DNA of 64,000 nt from Flavobacteriales bacterium (GTDB lineage: Bacteria; Bacteroidota; Bacteroidia; Flavobacteriales_G; JALEGO01): NCBI GenBank assembly GCA_020629755.1, contig JAHDCS010000002.1, positions 18,665 through 82,664 on the forward strand. The letters run 5' to 3'. The notes below the pieces were generated by a model that was given only the letters and a program-made list of their open reading frames with translations, searched no databases and was not told where the DNA came from. Numbering within the stretch: the stretch's first letter is position 1; each line of letters starts with the position of its first letter. Positions 30,693 to 41,800 of the stretch are shown here, piece by piece. Made by a program: the position numbers and the translations under genes.

Positions 30693-31323
30693 TTCTTTAA
30701 CTAACGCAAAAAAATATTTGGGGCTTGCAAGTCTTTTTTTAGCCTTAGGTGCTACGGCAGATGTGGTATTATTGTATACGCCAAAAGGGCATTTTTTTGA
30801 TGATACATACGCTTATTTAAAACACATCAGTGCAGCGCGTTTAATGATGGGGTCAGCGCTTGGAATTATAGCCATACCGTTTACTATTTTAGGCGTAAGA
30901 GCTTTAGAGATTATGGTTAATAAAGCTGAGATTAAACGCATAAAGAACATTATTTTAGGGTTTATAGGGGTAGGTGTTTTGGTTCATTTTTTATTTGGAT
31001 TAACAGGCTTAAGCTACCACTTAAAGAGCTTAGAGCCTTTTCAGATCATTAGTATTTGGTTGTTAAGGAGTTGTTCTGTACTTCTTTTAGTGCTGCATGT
31101 TTGGATGAATATTCTTTTGTATAGATTAACGCAAAAACATCAAAATATGCCTTCTTTTTTACAGTACATAAATCCCTTCTCCATATATTTAGGCATTGTG
31201 CTCTTCTATGTGTTGTATCCAGTCTCGATAACCAGAATGCTTGTTGTTGCTGGATTAAACCTTGCGTATTTAACCTATTTTTTATTATTGTTTGGGGGGA
31301 TTAAAGCCGTGGATCAAACATGA
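30679..31323 (+). CDS. Hypothetical multi-pass membrane protein
   Basis: Several hydrophobic segments; overlaps the preceding and following genes by a few bases. Confidence 0.55.
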   Translation: MDVSNSLTNAKKYLGLASLFLALGATADVVLLYTPKGHFFDDTYAYLKHISAARLMMGSALGIIAIPFTILGVRALEIMVNKAEIKRIKNIILGFIGVGVLVHFLFGLTGLSYHLKSLEPFQIISIWLLRSCSVLLLVLHVWMNILLYRLTQKHQNMPSFLQYINPFSIYLGIVLFYVLYPVSITRMLVVAGLNLAYLTYFLLLFGGIKAVDQT

Positions 31324-31895
31324 ATCATTGGACCAATTATGTGCCTTTAGCCGCAATTTCTCGTCTGGAAGATATGCTCGATGATCATATTGTTGTTCGG
31401 GTGGTTAAGTCTAGAAAACGAAAGTGGGGCGATTTTAGGCGTCAATTAAATGGCAGATGTTTGATTACAGTAAACAATGATTTAAACCAACAAGCATTTC
31501 TTATTACGCTAGTGCATGAGATTGCACACTACAATGTGTATAAACAATACAAAGGAAAAGTGCGTCCACACGGAAAAGAATGGAAAGTGGCGTATAAAGA
31601 CTTATTAAAACGCTTTTTAGATAGGGATTGTTTTTCATCTGAAGTTTTAGAACACTTGACCGCACATTTACATCACATTAAATCATCGACGTGTTACGAT
31701 CCTAAACTGCATGTGTTGCTTGATGATAAACCACAAGGAACACCCTTAAAAGAACTTGAAGTAGATGTGGTATTTAGGTACCACAACAACACGTACCTTA
31801 AAATAAAAGACAGGCGAACACGGACATTATGCAAACAAACATCCACCCAAAAATTATATACTATATTAAAAGATACGCCTGTTCAAATTCTTTAA
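31320..31895 (+). CDS. SprT-like zinc metallopeptidase family protein
   Basis: FLITLVHEIAHYNVYKQYKGKVRPHGKEWK: HExxH motif in SprT-like context. Confidence 0.75.
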   Translation: MNHWTNYVPLAAISRLEDMLDDHIVVRVVKSRKRKWGDFRRQLNGRCLITVNNDLNQQAFLITLVHEIAHYNVYKQYKGKVRPHGKEWKVAYKDLLKRFLDRDCFSSEVLEHLTAHLHHIKSSTCYDPKLHVLLDDKPQGTPLKELEVDVVFRYHNNTYLKIKDRRTRTLCKQTSTQKLYTILKDTPVQIL

Positions 31896-31973
31896 AACCT
31901 GTGTATAAGTATATACCGTGTGTAGGTAAAAGTTTAGCGCAAAGCACTACCTTTGAGTAACACGAATTTAGCT

Positions 31974-33260
31974 ATGGAATACTACACAAAAACACCTCCT
32001 GTTTTAAGATTATCTGACATGGCAGAAACCCTGGTGGGTTCAGAAATTATTAAGTTGGCGGCTAAAATAAAGTCACTTGAGCAAAGGGGTAATTTTGTTT
32101 ACAATTATACGATTGGCGATTTTGACCCAGAGTTGTTTCCTTTGCCAGAAAAACTAACAGAATTAATTGTTGAAGCATATCAAAGCAATCAAACAAATTA
32201 CCCGCCTTCAAATGGTGTTTTTGACTTGAGAGCTTCGGTTTCTAGGTTTTTACATACCCGTTTAGGCTTAGAATATAATGAAGATCAAATACTCGTCTCT
32301 AGTGGTTCTCGACCGCTCATTTACGCTGCCTATAAAGCCATATTAGATCCGGGAGATACGGTGGTTTTTCCAATTCCTTCGTGGAACAACAATCATTATT
32401 GTCATTTGATGGGCGCTAAGGCTGTAAAAGTAGAAACTAAGGCCAAGGACAACTTTATGTTGTCTAAAAAAGACATAGAGCCTTATGTAAAAGAAGCTAA
32501 CTTATTGGCTTTATGCTCACCCTTGAACCCTACAGGCACTGTTTTTTCAAGACAAAACCTAGAGGAGATATGTGCCTTAGTCGTTAAAGAAAACAAACAA
32601 AGAAAAGACACCGATAAGCCACTATACGTTTTGTTTGATCAGGTGTATTGGATGCTAAATCACGGAGAGCACATGCATTTTGATCCGGTTAGTTTATGTC
32701 CAGAAATAAAAGAGTATTGCATTTATATTGACGGATTATCTAAAGCTTTTTCTGCGACAGGTGTCAGAGTAGGGTGGGCTTATGGGCCTCAAAAACTGGT
32801 TAAAAAAATGCAAAACATATTAGGCCATATTGGCGCGTGGGCGCCAAAAGCAGAACAGTGTGCTGTGGCAAAATATTTAAAAGACGATCAGTCTGTTAAT
32901 GCGTTTAACCAAACCTTTAAGCATCAGCTTTTTGAGCGTTTAGATCGGTTGTATAATGGGGTGCTTGCGCTAAAAGAAAAAGGATTGCCTGTTGATGTTA
33001 TTCAACCGCAGGCCTCTATTTACTTGTCGGTAAAAATCAACATTGTAGGCCAAAGGCTTCCGTCTGGTGAGTTGGTTGAAAATGCGAATCAAATTACAGA
33101 TTATTTGCTTTCTGAGGCTCAAATTGCATTAGTGCCTTTTTATGCTTTTGGCAGCACCACACATACTGGATGGCACCGTTTGTCGGTGGGTAAATGCAAA
33201 ACACAAGACATTGATGCGTTTATTGATCGGTTAGCAAAAGCCATTGAAAAATTACATTAA
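31974..33260 (+). CDS. PLP-dependent aminotransferase class I/II
   Basis: SGSRPLIYAAYKAILDPGDTVVFPIPSWNN...SPLNPTGTVFS...IDGLSKAFSATGVRVGWAYGP. ATG at 31974 likely. Confidence 0.88.
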   Translation: MEYYTKTPPVLRLSDMAETLVGSEIIKLAAKIKSLEQRGNFVYNYTIGDFDPELFPLPEKLTELIVEAYQSNQTNYPPSNGVFDLRASVSRFLHTRLGLEYNEDQILVSSGSRPLIYAAYKAILDPGDTVVFPIPSWNNNHYCHLMGAKAVKVETKAKDNFMLSKKDIEPYVKEANLLALCSPLNPTGTVFSRQNLEEICALVVKENKQRKDTDKPLYVLFDQVYWMLNHGEHMHFDPVSLCPEIKEYCIYIDGLSKAFSATGVRVGWAYGPQKLVKKMQNILGHIGAWAPKAEQCAVAKYLKDDQSVNAFNQTFKHQLFERLDRLYNGVLALKEKGLPVDVIQPQASIYLSVKINIVGQRLPSGELVENANQITDYLLSEAQIALVPFYAFGSTTHTGWHRLSVGKCKTQDIDAFIDRLAKAIEKLH

Positions 33261-33274
33261 AATCCGCGTTTAAA

Positions 33275-34363
33275 ATGCGTACAGAAAAAAGCAATTTATG
33301 TGCCGTGATTATGGCGGGGGGTGTTGGTAGTCGTTTTTGGCCTTTAAGTACCAGCACTAAACCCAAACAGTTTTTAGATATTTTAGGTACCGGAAAAACC
33401 TTAATTCAACAGACCTATGAGCGCATGCTTTTGCTGTGTGAGAAAGAAAATATTTACGTGGTCACGCATACTGATTATGCCTCTTTAGTGAAACAGCAGC
33501 TCAAAGCATTAAGCTCTGATCAGATTCTTTTAGAGCCCAGTCGTAAAAATACGGCGCCTTGCATTGCTTATGCCGCACATAAGATACATGCTAAAAACCC
33601 AAATAGCACGCTCATTGTAGCGCCATCTGACCATTTAATTTTAAACACAGAAGCTTTTTGCGAATCTATCCGTTTGGCTAATGAAAAAGCACAAGAGCAA
33701 AACAGATTAATCACATTAGGCATTCAGCCTTCAAGGCCAGACACTGGGTATGGGTACATTCAATTTATTCAAGACTATCCCTCTGAGAAAGTATGCGCTG
33801 TTAAAACCTTTACAGAAAAGCCTAACGATCAATTGGCAAAGACATTTTTAGAGAGTGGAGACTTTTATTGGAACTCGGGTATTTTTATTTGGAAAACCCA
33901 AAGTATTTTACATGAGCTTCAAGAACATTTGCCTGAGATGCACCAGCTTTTTGATTCTCCAGACAAATATTATTCACCTGAAGAGCCTGCGTTTGTAAAT
34001 GAGGTCTACGCCCAATGTAGTAATATTTCAATCGATTATGGAGTAATGGAAAAGGCACAGAATGTATACGTAGTATTGTCAGATTTTGGGTGGTCTGATT
34101 TAGGCACTTGGGGTTCGGTTTATACGCATGTTTCTAAAGATGCTTCTAATAATGCGCTAATGACAGATTCAACCCAAGTGTATGAGTCGTCTTCAAACAT
34201 GATTTTTTCAGATCAAAAAGATAAGCTTTTAGTGTTGCACGGCATAGATAATGCCATTGTTGTAGATACTCAGAAGGCGCTTTTAATTTGTAATAAAAAC
34301 AAAGAGCAGTCCATTAAACAGATTGTCAATGATTTAAAAATCAAACACAAAGACTTCATTTAA
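33275..34363 (+). CDS. Mannose-1-phosphate guanylyltransferase
   Basis: AVIMAGGVGSRFWPLSTSTKPKQFLDILGTGKTLIQQTYERM...FTEKPN...NSGIFIW...SDFGWSDLGTWGS. Confidence 0.9.
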   Translation: MRTEKSNLCAVIMAGGVGSRFWPLSTSTKPKQFLDILGTGKTLIQQTYERMLLLCEKENIYVVTHTDYASLVKQQLKALSSDQILLEPSRKNTAPCIAYAAHKIHAKNPNSTLIVAPSDHLILNTEAFCESIRLANEKAQEQNRLITLGIQPSRPDTGYGYIQFIQDYPSEKVCAVKTFTEKPNDQLAKTFLESGDFYWNSGIFIWKTQSILHELQEHLPEMHQLFDSPDKYYSPEEPAFVNEVYAQCSNISIDYGVMEKAQNVYVVLSDFGWSDLGTWGSVYTHVSKDASNNALMTDSTQVYESSSNMIFSDQKDKLLVLHGIDNAIVVDTQKALLICNKNKEQSIKQIVNDLKIKHKDFI

Positions 34364-34372
34364 TCTTAACGT

Positions 34373-35905
34373 ATGAAAAAGCCTATTCAAAAAGCGCTAA
34401 TCTCTGTCTATCACAAAGAGGGTTTAGATCGGCTTGCTTATTTGTGTAAAGAGAATAACATAGAGATTTATTCTACTGGAGGCACACAAAAATATATTGA
34501 AGCACTTGGTGTTGAGGTAAATTCTGTAGAAGGGCTTACGGGCTTTGCATCCATTTTAGGAGGGCGTGTAAAAACACTTCATCCAAAAGTGTTTGGGGGG
34601 ATTTTATATCGTTCTGATAATCCAAAAGATGTTCAAACGCTCAAAGAACATCAAATACCTTTTTTTGACTTAGTAGTCGTTGATCTATATCCCTTTCAAG
34701 ATACCTTGCAAGAAGGTAAAACACATCCAGAAATCATTGAAAAAATTGATATTGGGGGGATTTCTTTAATTCGCGCTGCCGCTAAAAATTATAAAGATGT
34801 TTTAGTGGTCTCTTCTAAAGCGCAATACCCTAGCCTTGTGCATATTTTAGAGCAAAAAAACAGTAGTGAAGATCAGCGGCTTTATTTTGCAAAACAAGCT
34901 TTTGAGCTATCAAATACTTATGATGCAGCAATTGCGCATTATTTTTCAGCACTCCAAGAGCCGAAAGCGCCTTCTATTTTTGAAAAAAAAATAACGAAAG
35001 CACAAGCGTTAAGGTATGGAGAAAACCCACATCAAAAAGGGATTTATTATGGCAATTTATCTGAATTATTTACGCAAGTATCTGGTAAAGAGATGTCTTA
35101 CAACAACCTGCTTGATATAGATGCTGTCATAGGCTTATTAAAAGATATAAAAGAGAAAGACCTTGCCACGTTTATCATTTCAAAACACAATAATGCATGC
35201 GGAGTTGCACAACGTGTAGACTTATCTGAGGCTTATAAAACAGCACTTTCTTCTGATTCACTATCAGCCTTTGGCGGAGTGTTGGCCACCGATACAGTGC
35301 TTGATTTGCAAACAGCTAAAGCACTTCAAGATTTATTTTTTGAGGTGTTAATCGCACCTGACTTTGATGCTGATGCGCTAGAACTATTACAACAAAAGAA
35401 AAAGCGTATTTTACTTAAACTTCACGTCTATCCCGCAGAAAAAGAACATTACAGAACTGTGCTAAACGGTGTGCTTTGGCAAGATAAAGATCTAAACTCT
35501 ATAGCGGCACAAGAACTTAAATGTGTTACTAAAACAAACCCTACATCCCCCCAAATAAAAGATTTATTATTCGCTAATACCATTGCCAAACACACTAAAT
35601 CAAACACTATTGTGTTGGCAAAGCAAGGGATGCTTTTGGGCAGTGGCACAGGTCAAACCTCAAGGGTAGACGCACTTAAACAAGCAATTTTAAAAGCGCA
35701 GCATTTTGGCTTAGATCTCAAAGATAGCGTGATGGCCTCTGATGCGTTTTTCCCATTTCCGGATTGTGTTGAAATTGCACACAAAGCCGGAATCACTTCA
35801 GTTATTCAGCCCGGAGGATCTATTAAAGATCAACTTTCTATAGACTACTGCAACCAAAATAATATCGCAATGGTTTTTACAGGTCTAAGGCATTTCAAGC
35901 ACTAG
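34373..35905 (+). CDS. purH: Bifunctional AICAR formyltransferase/IMP cyclohydrolase
   Basis: ALISVYHKEGLDRLA...STGGTQKYIEALGV...GGRVKTLHPKVFGGIL...LRYGENPHQKGIYYG...SDAFFPFPDCVEIAHKAGI. Confidence 0.93.
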   Translation: MKKPIQKALISVYHKEGLDRLAYLCKENNIEIYSTGGTQKYIEALGVEVNSVEGLTGFASILGGRVKTLHPKVFGGILYRSDNPKDVQTLKEHQIPFFDLVVVDLYPFQDTLQEGKTHPEIIEKIDIGGISLIRAAAKNYKDVLVVSSKAQYPSLVHILEQKNSSEDQRLYFAKQAFELSNTYDAAIAHYFSALQEPKAPSIFEKKITKAQALRYGENPHQKGIYYGNLSELFTQVSGKEMSYNNLLDIDAVIGLLKDIKEKDLATFIISKHNNACGVAQRVDLSEAYKTALSSDSLSAFGGVLATDTVLDLQTAKALQDLFFEVLIAPDFDADALELLQQKKKRILLKLHVYPAEKEHYRTVLNGVLWQDKDLNSIAAQELKCVTKTNPTSPQIKDLLFANTIAKHTKSNTIVLAKQGMLLGSGTGQTSRVDALKQAILKAQHFGLDLKDSVMASDAFFPFPDCVEIAHKAGITSVIQPGGSIKDQLSIDYCNQNNIAMVFTGLRHFKH

Positions 35906-36099
35906 AGCTAAATTGTAATAAAATGGCATAAAAGATTTTTAATAGAAAAGACAAATTTTAAGGCAAAAAACACAGACATAGCAGTAGCTATAGCGAGTAT
36001 TTTTAACGAAGAAAATTGGTTTTTATGTATAAAGATTTGTGACATTTTATCACAATTTAGCTCTAAAAGCAGTTAAAAATTCACGCTAATTTATTGAAG

Positions 36100-37263
36100 C
36101 TATAGCACAAATTGTTCTACATCTGAGGCATTAATCGGATCACAGCCCAAAATAGTGAGCCTTTCAATCGCGTTTCTAAGCTCGCGAATGTTTCCGGTCC
36201 AATCTTTTTCTTGTAATTTTTCAATGGCTTTATCCTCTATTTTTTTGGGGGGATTATTAGATGTTTTAGCCAAAAGAGTCAAAAAATGATCTGTTAAAAC
36301 AGGGATGTCTTCTTTGCGTTCATTTAAAGGCGGTACTTCTATTAAAATAACGCTTAAACGATGGTATAAATCTTCTCTGAACCGACCTTCTTGAATTTCT
36401 TTTTTTAAGTCTTTATTGGTAGCAGCGACTACGCGCACATCTACTTTAATGTCTTTGTCTCCGCCAACGCGCGTGATTTTATTTTCTTGAAGAGCGCGTA
36501 ACACTTTTGCTTGCGCTGAAGCACTCATGTCGCCTATTTCATCTAAAAATAAAGTCCCTTTATGAGATTGCTCAAACTTGCCCGCTCTAGATTTAACAGC
36601 AGAGGTAAAGGCCCCTTTTTCATGCCCAAATAATTCACTCTCAATAAGCTCGCTAGGTATAGCGGCACAATTTACTTCAACAAAAGGGGCATTATTTCTA
36701 GGGCTTTGTTGGTGCAGTTGACGTGCCACAAGTTCTTTTCCTGAACCATTTCCGCCTGTAATCAAAACCCGCGCATCTGTAGGCGCCACTTTAGAGATCA
36801 TCTCTTTAATAGCACTAATCTTGTCTGACGAACCAATTATATCGCCTCCTTTAATGGCATTGACTTTTTTTCTTAACACTTTGGTTTGTGCCACTAAGTT
36901 TGTTTTGTCAAATGCATTTCTTAAGGTGACCAATATTCGGTTTAAATCTAAAGGCTTTTCAATAAAATCATAAGCCCCTTTTTTGAGCGTAGAGACGGCT
37001 GTTTCGATATCTGCATGACCCGACATCATAATAATGGGCACATCGGGCTTAAGAAGTTGTTGTCTTTCGAGTACCTGTAAGCCATCTAGTCCAGGCATTT
37101 TAATGTCACACATAATCAGGTCAATGTCTTGAGATTTTATCTGTTCTACGCCGGTTTTTCCATCTTCAGCTTCTAAAATCACATATTTTTCAAATTCTAA
37201 AATTTCTTTTAGCGTTCTTCTGATGCTTTTTTCATCATCAATAATTAAAATCTTTTTTGACAT
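36100..37263 (-). CDS. NtrC-like sigma-54 response regulator lacking an obvious C-terminal HTH
   Basis: Receiver domain, then AAA+ core (GGNGSGKELVARQLH...FGHEKGAFTSAVKSRAGKFEQSHKGTLFLDEIGDM); ends soon after the AAA+ lid. Confidence 0.88.
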   Translation of the reverse strand: MSKKILIIDDEKSIRRTLKEILEFEKYVILEAEDGKTGVEQIKSQDIDLIMCDIKMPGLDGLQVLERQQLLKPDVPIIMMSGHADIETAVSTLKKGAYDFIEKPLDLNRILVTLRNAFDKTNLVAQTKVLRKKVNAIKGGDIIGSSDKISAIKEMISKVAPTDARVLITGGNGSGKELVARQLHQQSPRNNAPFVEVNCAAIPSELIESELFGHEKGAFTSAVKSRAGKFEQSHKGTLFLDEIGDMSASAQAKVLRALQENKITRVGGDKDIKVDVRVVAATNKDLKKEIQEGRFREDLYHRLSVILIEVPPLNERKEDIPVLTDHFLTLLAKTSNNPPKKIEDKAIEKLQEKDWTGNIRELRNAIERLTILGCDPINASDVEQFVL

Positions 37264-37264
37264 A

Positions 37265-37715
37265 TTATTTCTTTTTAAAAGACCACTCTATAACAGCCCT
37301 AGCAACTTCTTCATTGCGCGTGTTGTATCCGATGGAAAGTGCTGAAATTTTACATGTTTCACCTGTTTTTAAGGCATGTATTTTAGAAAAAAACTCTTGG
37401 CCTTGTTGCTTTTTTTGAATAATCTGCTTTAAAAGAGGTTACCAGCATAGATGTTTTTCCAATTCCGGCAGTGGCCAACAAGGCCAGTGCGCCTGTAGAT
37501 AATTCAGCAGCGCCGGCTAGTGCTGCAAAATAAATAGATTTAAAAGGGTTTTTGTTCAAATATTTAAACGGAATTACTACTTCACAGTGTTCCCGGTCTA
37601 AAGCCCGAATAGAAACGCCCCACAAAAAAACAGAAGGCAGTTTAAGTAAGGTGTAGAGCTTAAATTTAAAATAACTCAGTAGTTGTTCTTGGAGTTTTTT
37701 AGCTTGAGTGTTCAT
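37265..37715 (-). pseudogene. DUF4442 (thioesterase-like) gene, frameshifted near the 3' end
   Basis: Listed ORF 37383..37715 stops at ...TSFKADYSKKATRPRVFF*. A shifted frame over the same bases gives LLKQIIQKKQQGQEFFSKIHALKTGETCKISALSIGYNTRNEEVARAVIEWSFKKK*, resembling the expected family C-terminus and ending at 37265. Confidence 0.6.
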
Positions 37716-38635
37716 AGAATACTTTTGGCTTTAATGGTGTCACTTTCAATGGCTTTTTTAAGGTCTTCTACAGAATCAAACTTTTTATTTTCTCTAAGCT
37801 TTTGCTTTACCTTAATGTACAACACTTCACCATACACATCCTGAGAAAAATCAAAAAGATGTACCTCTATACGCTCTTCATTGTTTTTGAAACTTGGTCT
37901 AGAGCCTATACTCATAACGCCCTGTAAAATCTGTTTGTTAAATAAGCATTCAACAGCATAAACACCAGCAGACGGAATCAGTTTATTCGAACTAATAGGG
38001 GTTAAGTTAGCTGTCGGAAACCCGATTTCTCTTCCTTGTTTATCGCCATGAATTACTTTTGAGGAAAAGCCATAAGTGTATCCTAAGTAATGGTTTGCAA
38101 GAGTGATGTTGCCTTTATTAAGGGCATGTCTTATTTTGGTGGATGAGATGTTAATGTCTTGTTCTTTTAAAGGATCTACTCTGTGGTATGAAAATTCATA
38201 TAATGCCGAAAGCTCCTCTATGTTTTCAGCATTTCCTTCTCTGTTTTTACCAAAATGATGATCATATCCAATCACCAGATGTTTCATGTTTAATTTCTGA
38301 ATCAAGATGTCTTTAATATAGCCAATCACAGATGTTCTTGAAAAAGCTTTATCAAAAGGATGAACAATTAAATGGTCTATACCTAAAGAGTTAAACATAT
38401 CTACTTTTTCTTCTAAACTACTCAGAATATGTAAATGTGCATTATCTTGAAAAAGAGCAATTTTAGGGTGCGGATTAAATGTTAAGACCACGCTTTGCGC
38501 TTTGTTTTTATGCGCAATGTTTTTGAGCGTGTCAATGATTTTTCTGTGGCCTTTGTGAATCCCATCAAAGGTACCGGTAGTGACTACCGTTGCTTGTTCA
38601 CACGCAAAGTCGTTTATATGATGATAAATCTTCAG
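37712..38635 (-). CDS. ribF: Bifunctional riboflavin kinase/FMN adenylyltransferase (apparent CTG start)
   Basis: Extending the listed ORF upstream gives (L/M)KIYHHINDFACEQATVVTTGTFDGIHKGHRKIIDTLKNIAHKNKAQSVVLTFNPHPK. The first residue is CTG (38633-38635); no ATG/GTG/TTG upstream in frame before a stop. Confidence 0.88.
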   Translation of the reverse strand: MKIYHHINDFACEQATVVTTGTFDGIHKGHRKIIDTLKNIAHKNKAQSVVLTFNPHPKIALFQDNAHLHILSSLEEKVDMFNSLGIDHLIVHPFDKAFSRTSVIGYIKDILIQKLNMKHLVIGYDHHFGKNREGNAENIEELSALYEFSYHRVDPLKEQDINISSTKIRHALNKGNITLANHYLGYTYGFSSKVIHGDKQGREIGFPTANLTPISSNKLIPSAGVYAVECLFNKQILQGVMSIGSRPSFKNNEERIEVHLFDFSQDVYGEVLYIKVKQKLRENKKFDSVEDLKKAIESDTIKAKSIL

Positions 38636-38684
38636 ATAGACAAATATATGAGATACCAGATAAAAATATTTAGAATATTCATGA

Positions 38685-40250
<1,566 letters not shown>

Positions 40251-40258
40251 TTTTAACA

Positions 40259-40495
40259 ATGCAGGTAGAAATTATAAGTCCAGACAAAAAGGTATTTAGC
40301 GGAGATGCCATTTATATTGAACTCCCAGGTTTAGATGGATTATTCGGTGTTTTAAAAGACCACGCCCCCACCATATCAGCCTTAAAAAAAGGCACTATTT
40401 TATTGCGAGACAATAAAGAAAACGAACAAACGTTTAACGTAAATGGTGGTGTGGCTGAAATATCAGAGAATAAGATTGTTATTCTTGCAGATTAA
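40259..40495 (+). CDS. atpC: F0F1 ATP synthase subunit epsilon
   Basis: MQVEIISPDKKVFSGDAIYIELPGLDGLFGVLKDHAP..., directly after atpD. Confidence 0.92.
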   Translation: MQVEIISPDKKVFSGDAIYIELPGLDGLFGVLKDHAPTISALKKGTILLRDNKENEQTFNVNGGVAEISENKIVILAD

Positions 40496-40557
40496 TTCTG
40501 TTTAGAAATTAAAAAAGCTCTAAATGCAAATCTTGTAAATTATAGTATATTTATAAT

Positions 40558-41244
40558 ATGATTGTCCGCATAAATTTTTTGCTTTTTTTTGCCTCTTTTT
40601 CCATACATTGTATATCACAAAATATCTATACGGCAAGAAAAAAACCATGCAGCAACTACAGCGTAACAGCGGACTCTGTAATTTTAGGGTGTGAAAATCA
40701 TCCTTTAAGTACTGTAAGTACTACAGTAAATGGGGGTACACCTCCCTATATGTATTTATGGTCAAATGGCGAAAGTACAGAAGATATTGAGAAATTACCC
40801 AATGGTTCATATACAGTTACAGTGACTGATTCTAGAAATTGTCAAGTGATAGATTCTTCATATGTACAAATGCCGGTATGCTCAGTTTCAGCATATATTG
40901 ATGATGCAAATTGCGAAATGTATGTTACATGGCATGACGAAGGTTGTTTGATTTTAAATGACTTTTTAGAAGTTATAGACCCAAATGATGGTGCTGGAAA
41001 ATTTGCAACTGAAGGAATACCTCCAAATTCAAATTTTCCATTTACTGTAATAATAGATCTTACAGGTTACCCTACTTGGACAACAGATTTTGGTGTTTTC
41101 TTGGCCAGTCCTTATGAAACTTGTGATTGTACTATTATAATTGAAACATATACAGGGTTCACGGATTGTGTGCCCTACCCAGATGATATTAATGGGCCTA
41201 TACACACAGAAGATCCTTTTTTCACAACAACATGCCATCAGTAA
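40558..41244 (+). CDS. Secreted protein with one SprB-type repeat
   Basis: LSTVSTTVNGGTPPYMYLWSNGESTEDIEKLPNGSYTVTVTDSRNCQV is a SprB-like repeat; no recognisable T9SS CTD. Confidence 0.65.
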   Translation: MIVRINFLLFFASFSIHCISQNIYTARKKPCSNYSVTADSVILGCENHPLSTVSTTVNGGTPPYMYLWSNGESTEDIEKLPNGSYTVTVTDSRNCQVIDSSYVQMPVCSVSAYIDDANCEMYVTWHDEGCLILNDFLEVIDPNDGAGKFATEGIPPNSNFPFTVIIDLTGYPTWTTDFGVFLASPYETCDCTIIIETYTGFTDCVPYPDDINGPIHTEDPFFTTTCHQ

Positions 41245-41293
41245 AAGATATAACAGACTTTAAGCAAAACATTATCCTTGATTAGAATTTTGG

Positions 41294-41737
41294 TCAATAT
41301 ATTTTTATAATGTCGCCTTTATTAGTTACCCTAAAGGTTTTAGATGTATTAAGATAAGAGTCTCCTAAAACATTAAAGCTTGGATCAATAATAGGGGTTG
41401 CCTCAACCACAAAGCCCGCTTCTGCGTAAATATACGGAATGTAAAACCACTTTGCTCTCACTACAATATCTTTTAAAGCCACACAACCAGGGGTTGCCTC
41501 AATGGCTTTGTCAATAGCATCTTCAACTCTAATGATTTTATTTGGAATGATTACTATAATAGACGATTTTGCTTCAGTATTTGTGCGATGAGAAGCAGTT
41601 TTAAGGTGCTGCATTTGACTTACATCTATATTTTTAGTGGTCACAAAGGTAAATTGATGGAGTCTTGTAGAGCAAGCGGACAATAATAGAGCAGAAGATA
41701 TAAGTATTGCATATATATTTGTGCGTGTAAAAAGCAT
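41294..41737 (-). CDS. Hypothetical lipoprotein
   Basis: Lipobox LLSACS; 147 aa. Confidence 0.6.
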   Translation of the reverse strand: MLFTRTNIYAILISSALLLSACSTRLHQFTFVTTKNIDVSQMQHLKTASHRTNTEAKSSIIVIIPNKIIRVEDAIDKAIEATPGCVALKDIVVRAKWFYIPYIYAEAGFVVEATPIIDPSFNVLGDSYLNTSKTFRVTNKGDIIKIY

Positions 41738-41800
41738 AGTGTTTGTTTAAAAAGTTTGAGAGCAAATCTCTAACTTGGTTTTCTTTAAAAACGCAAAGAG

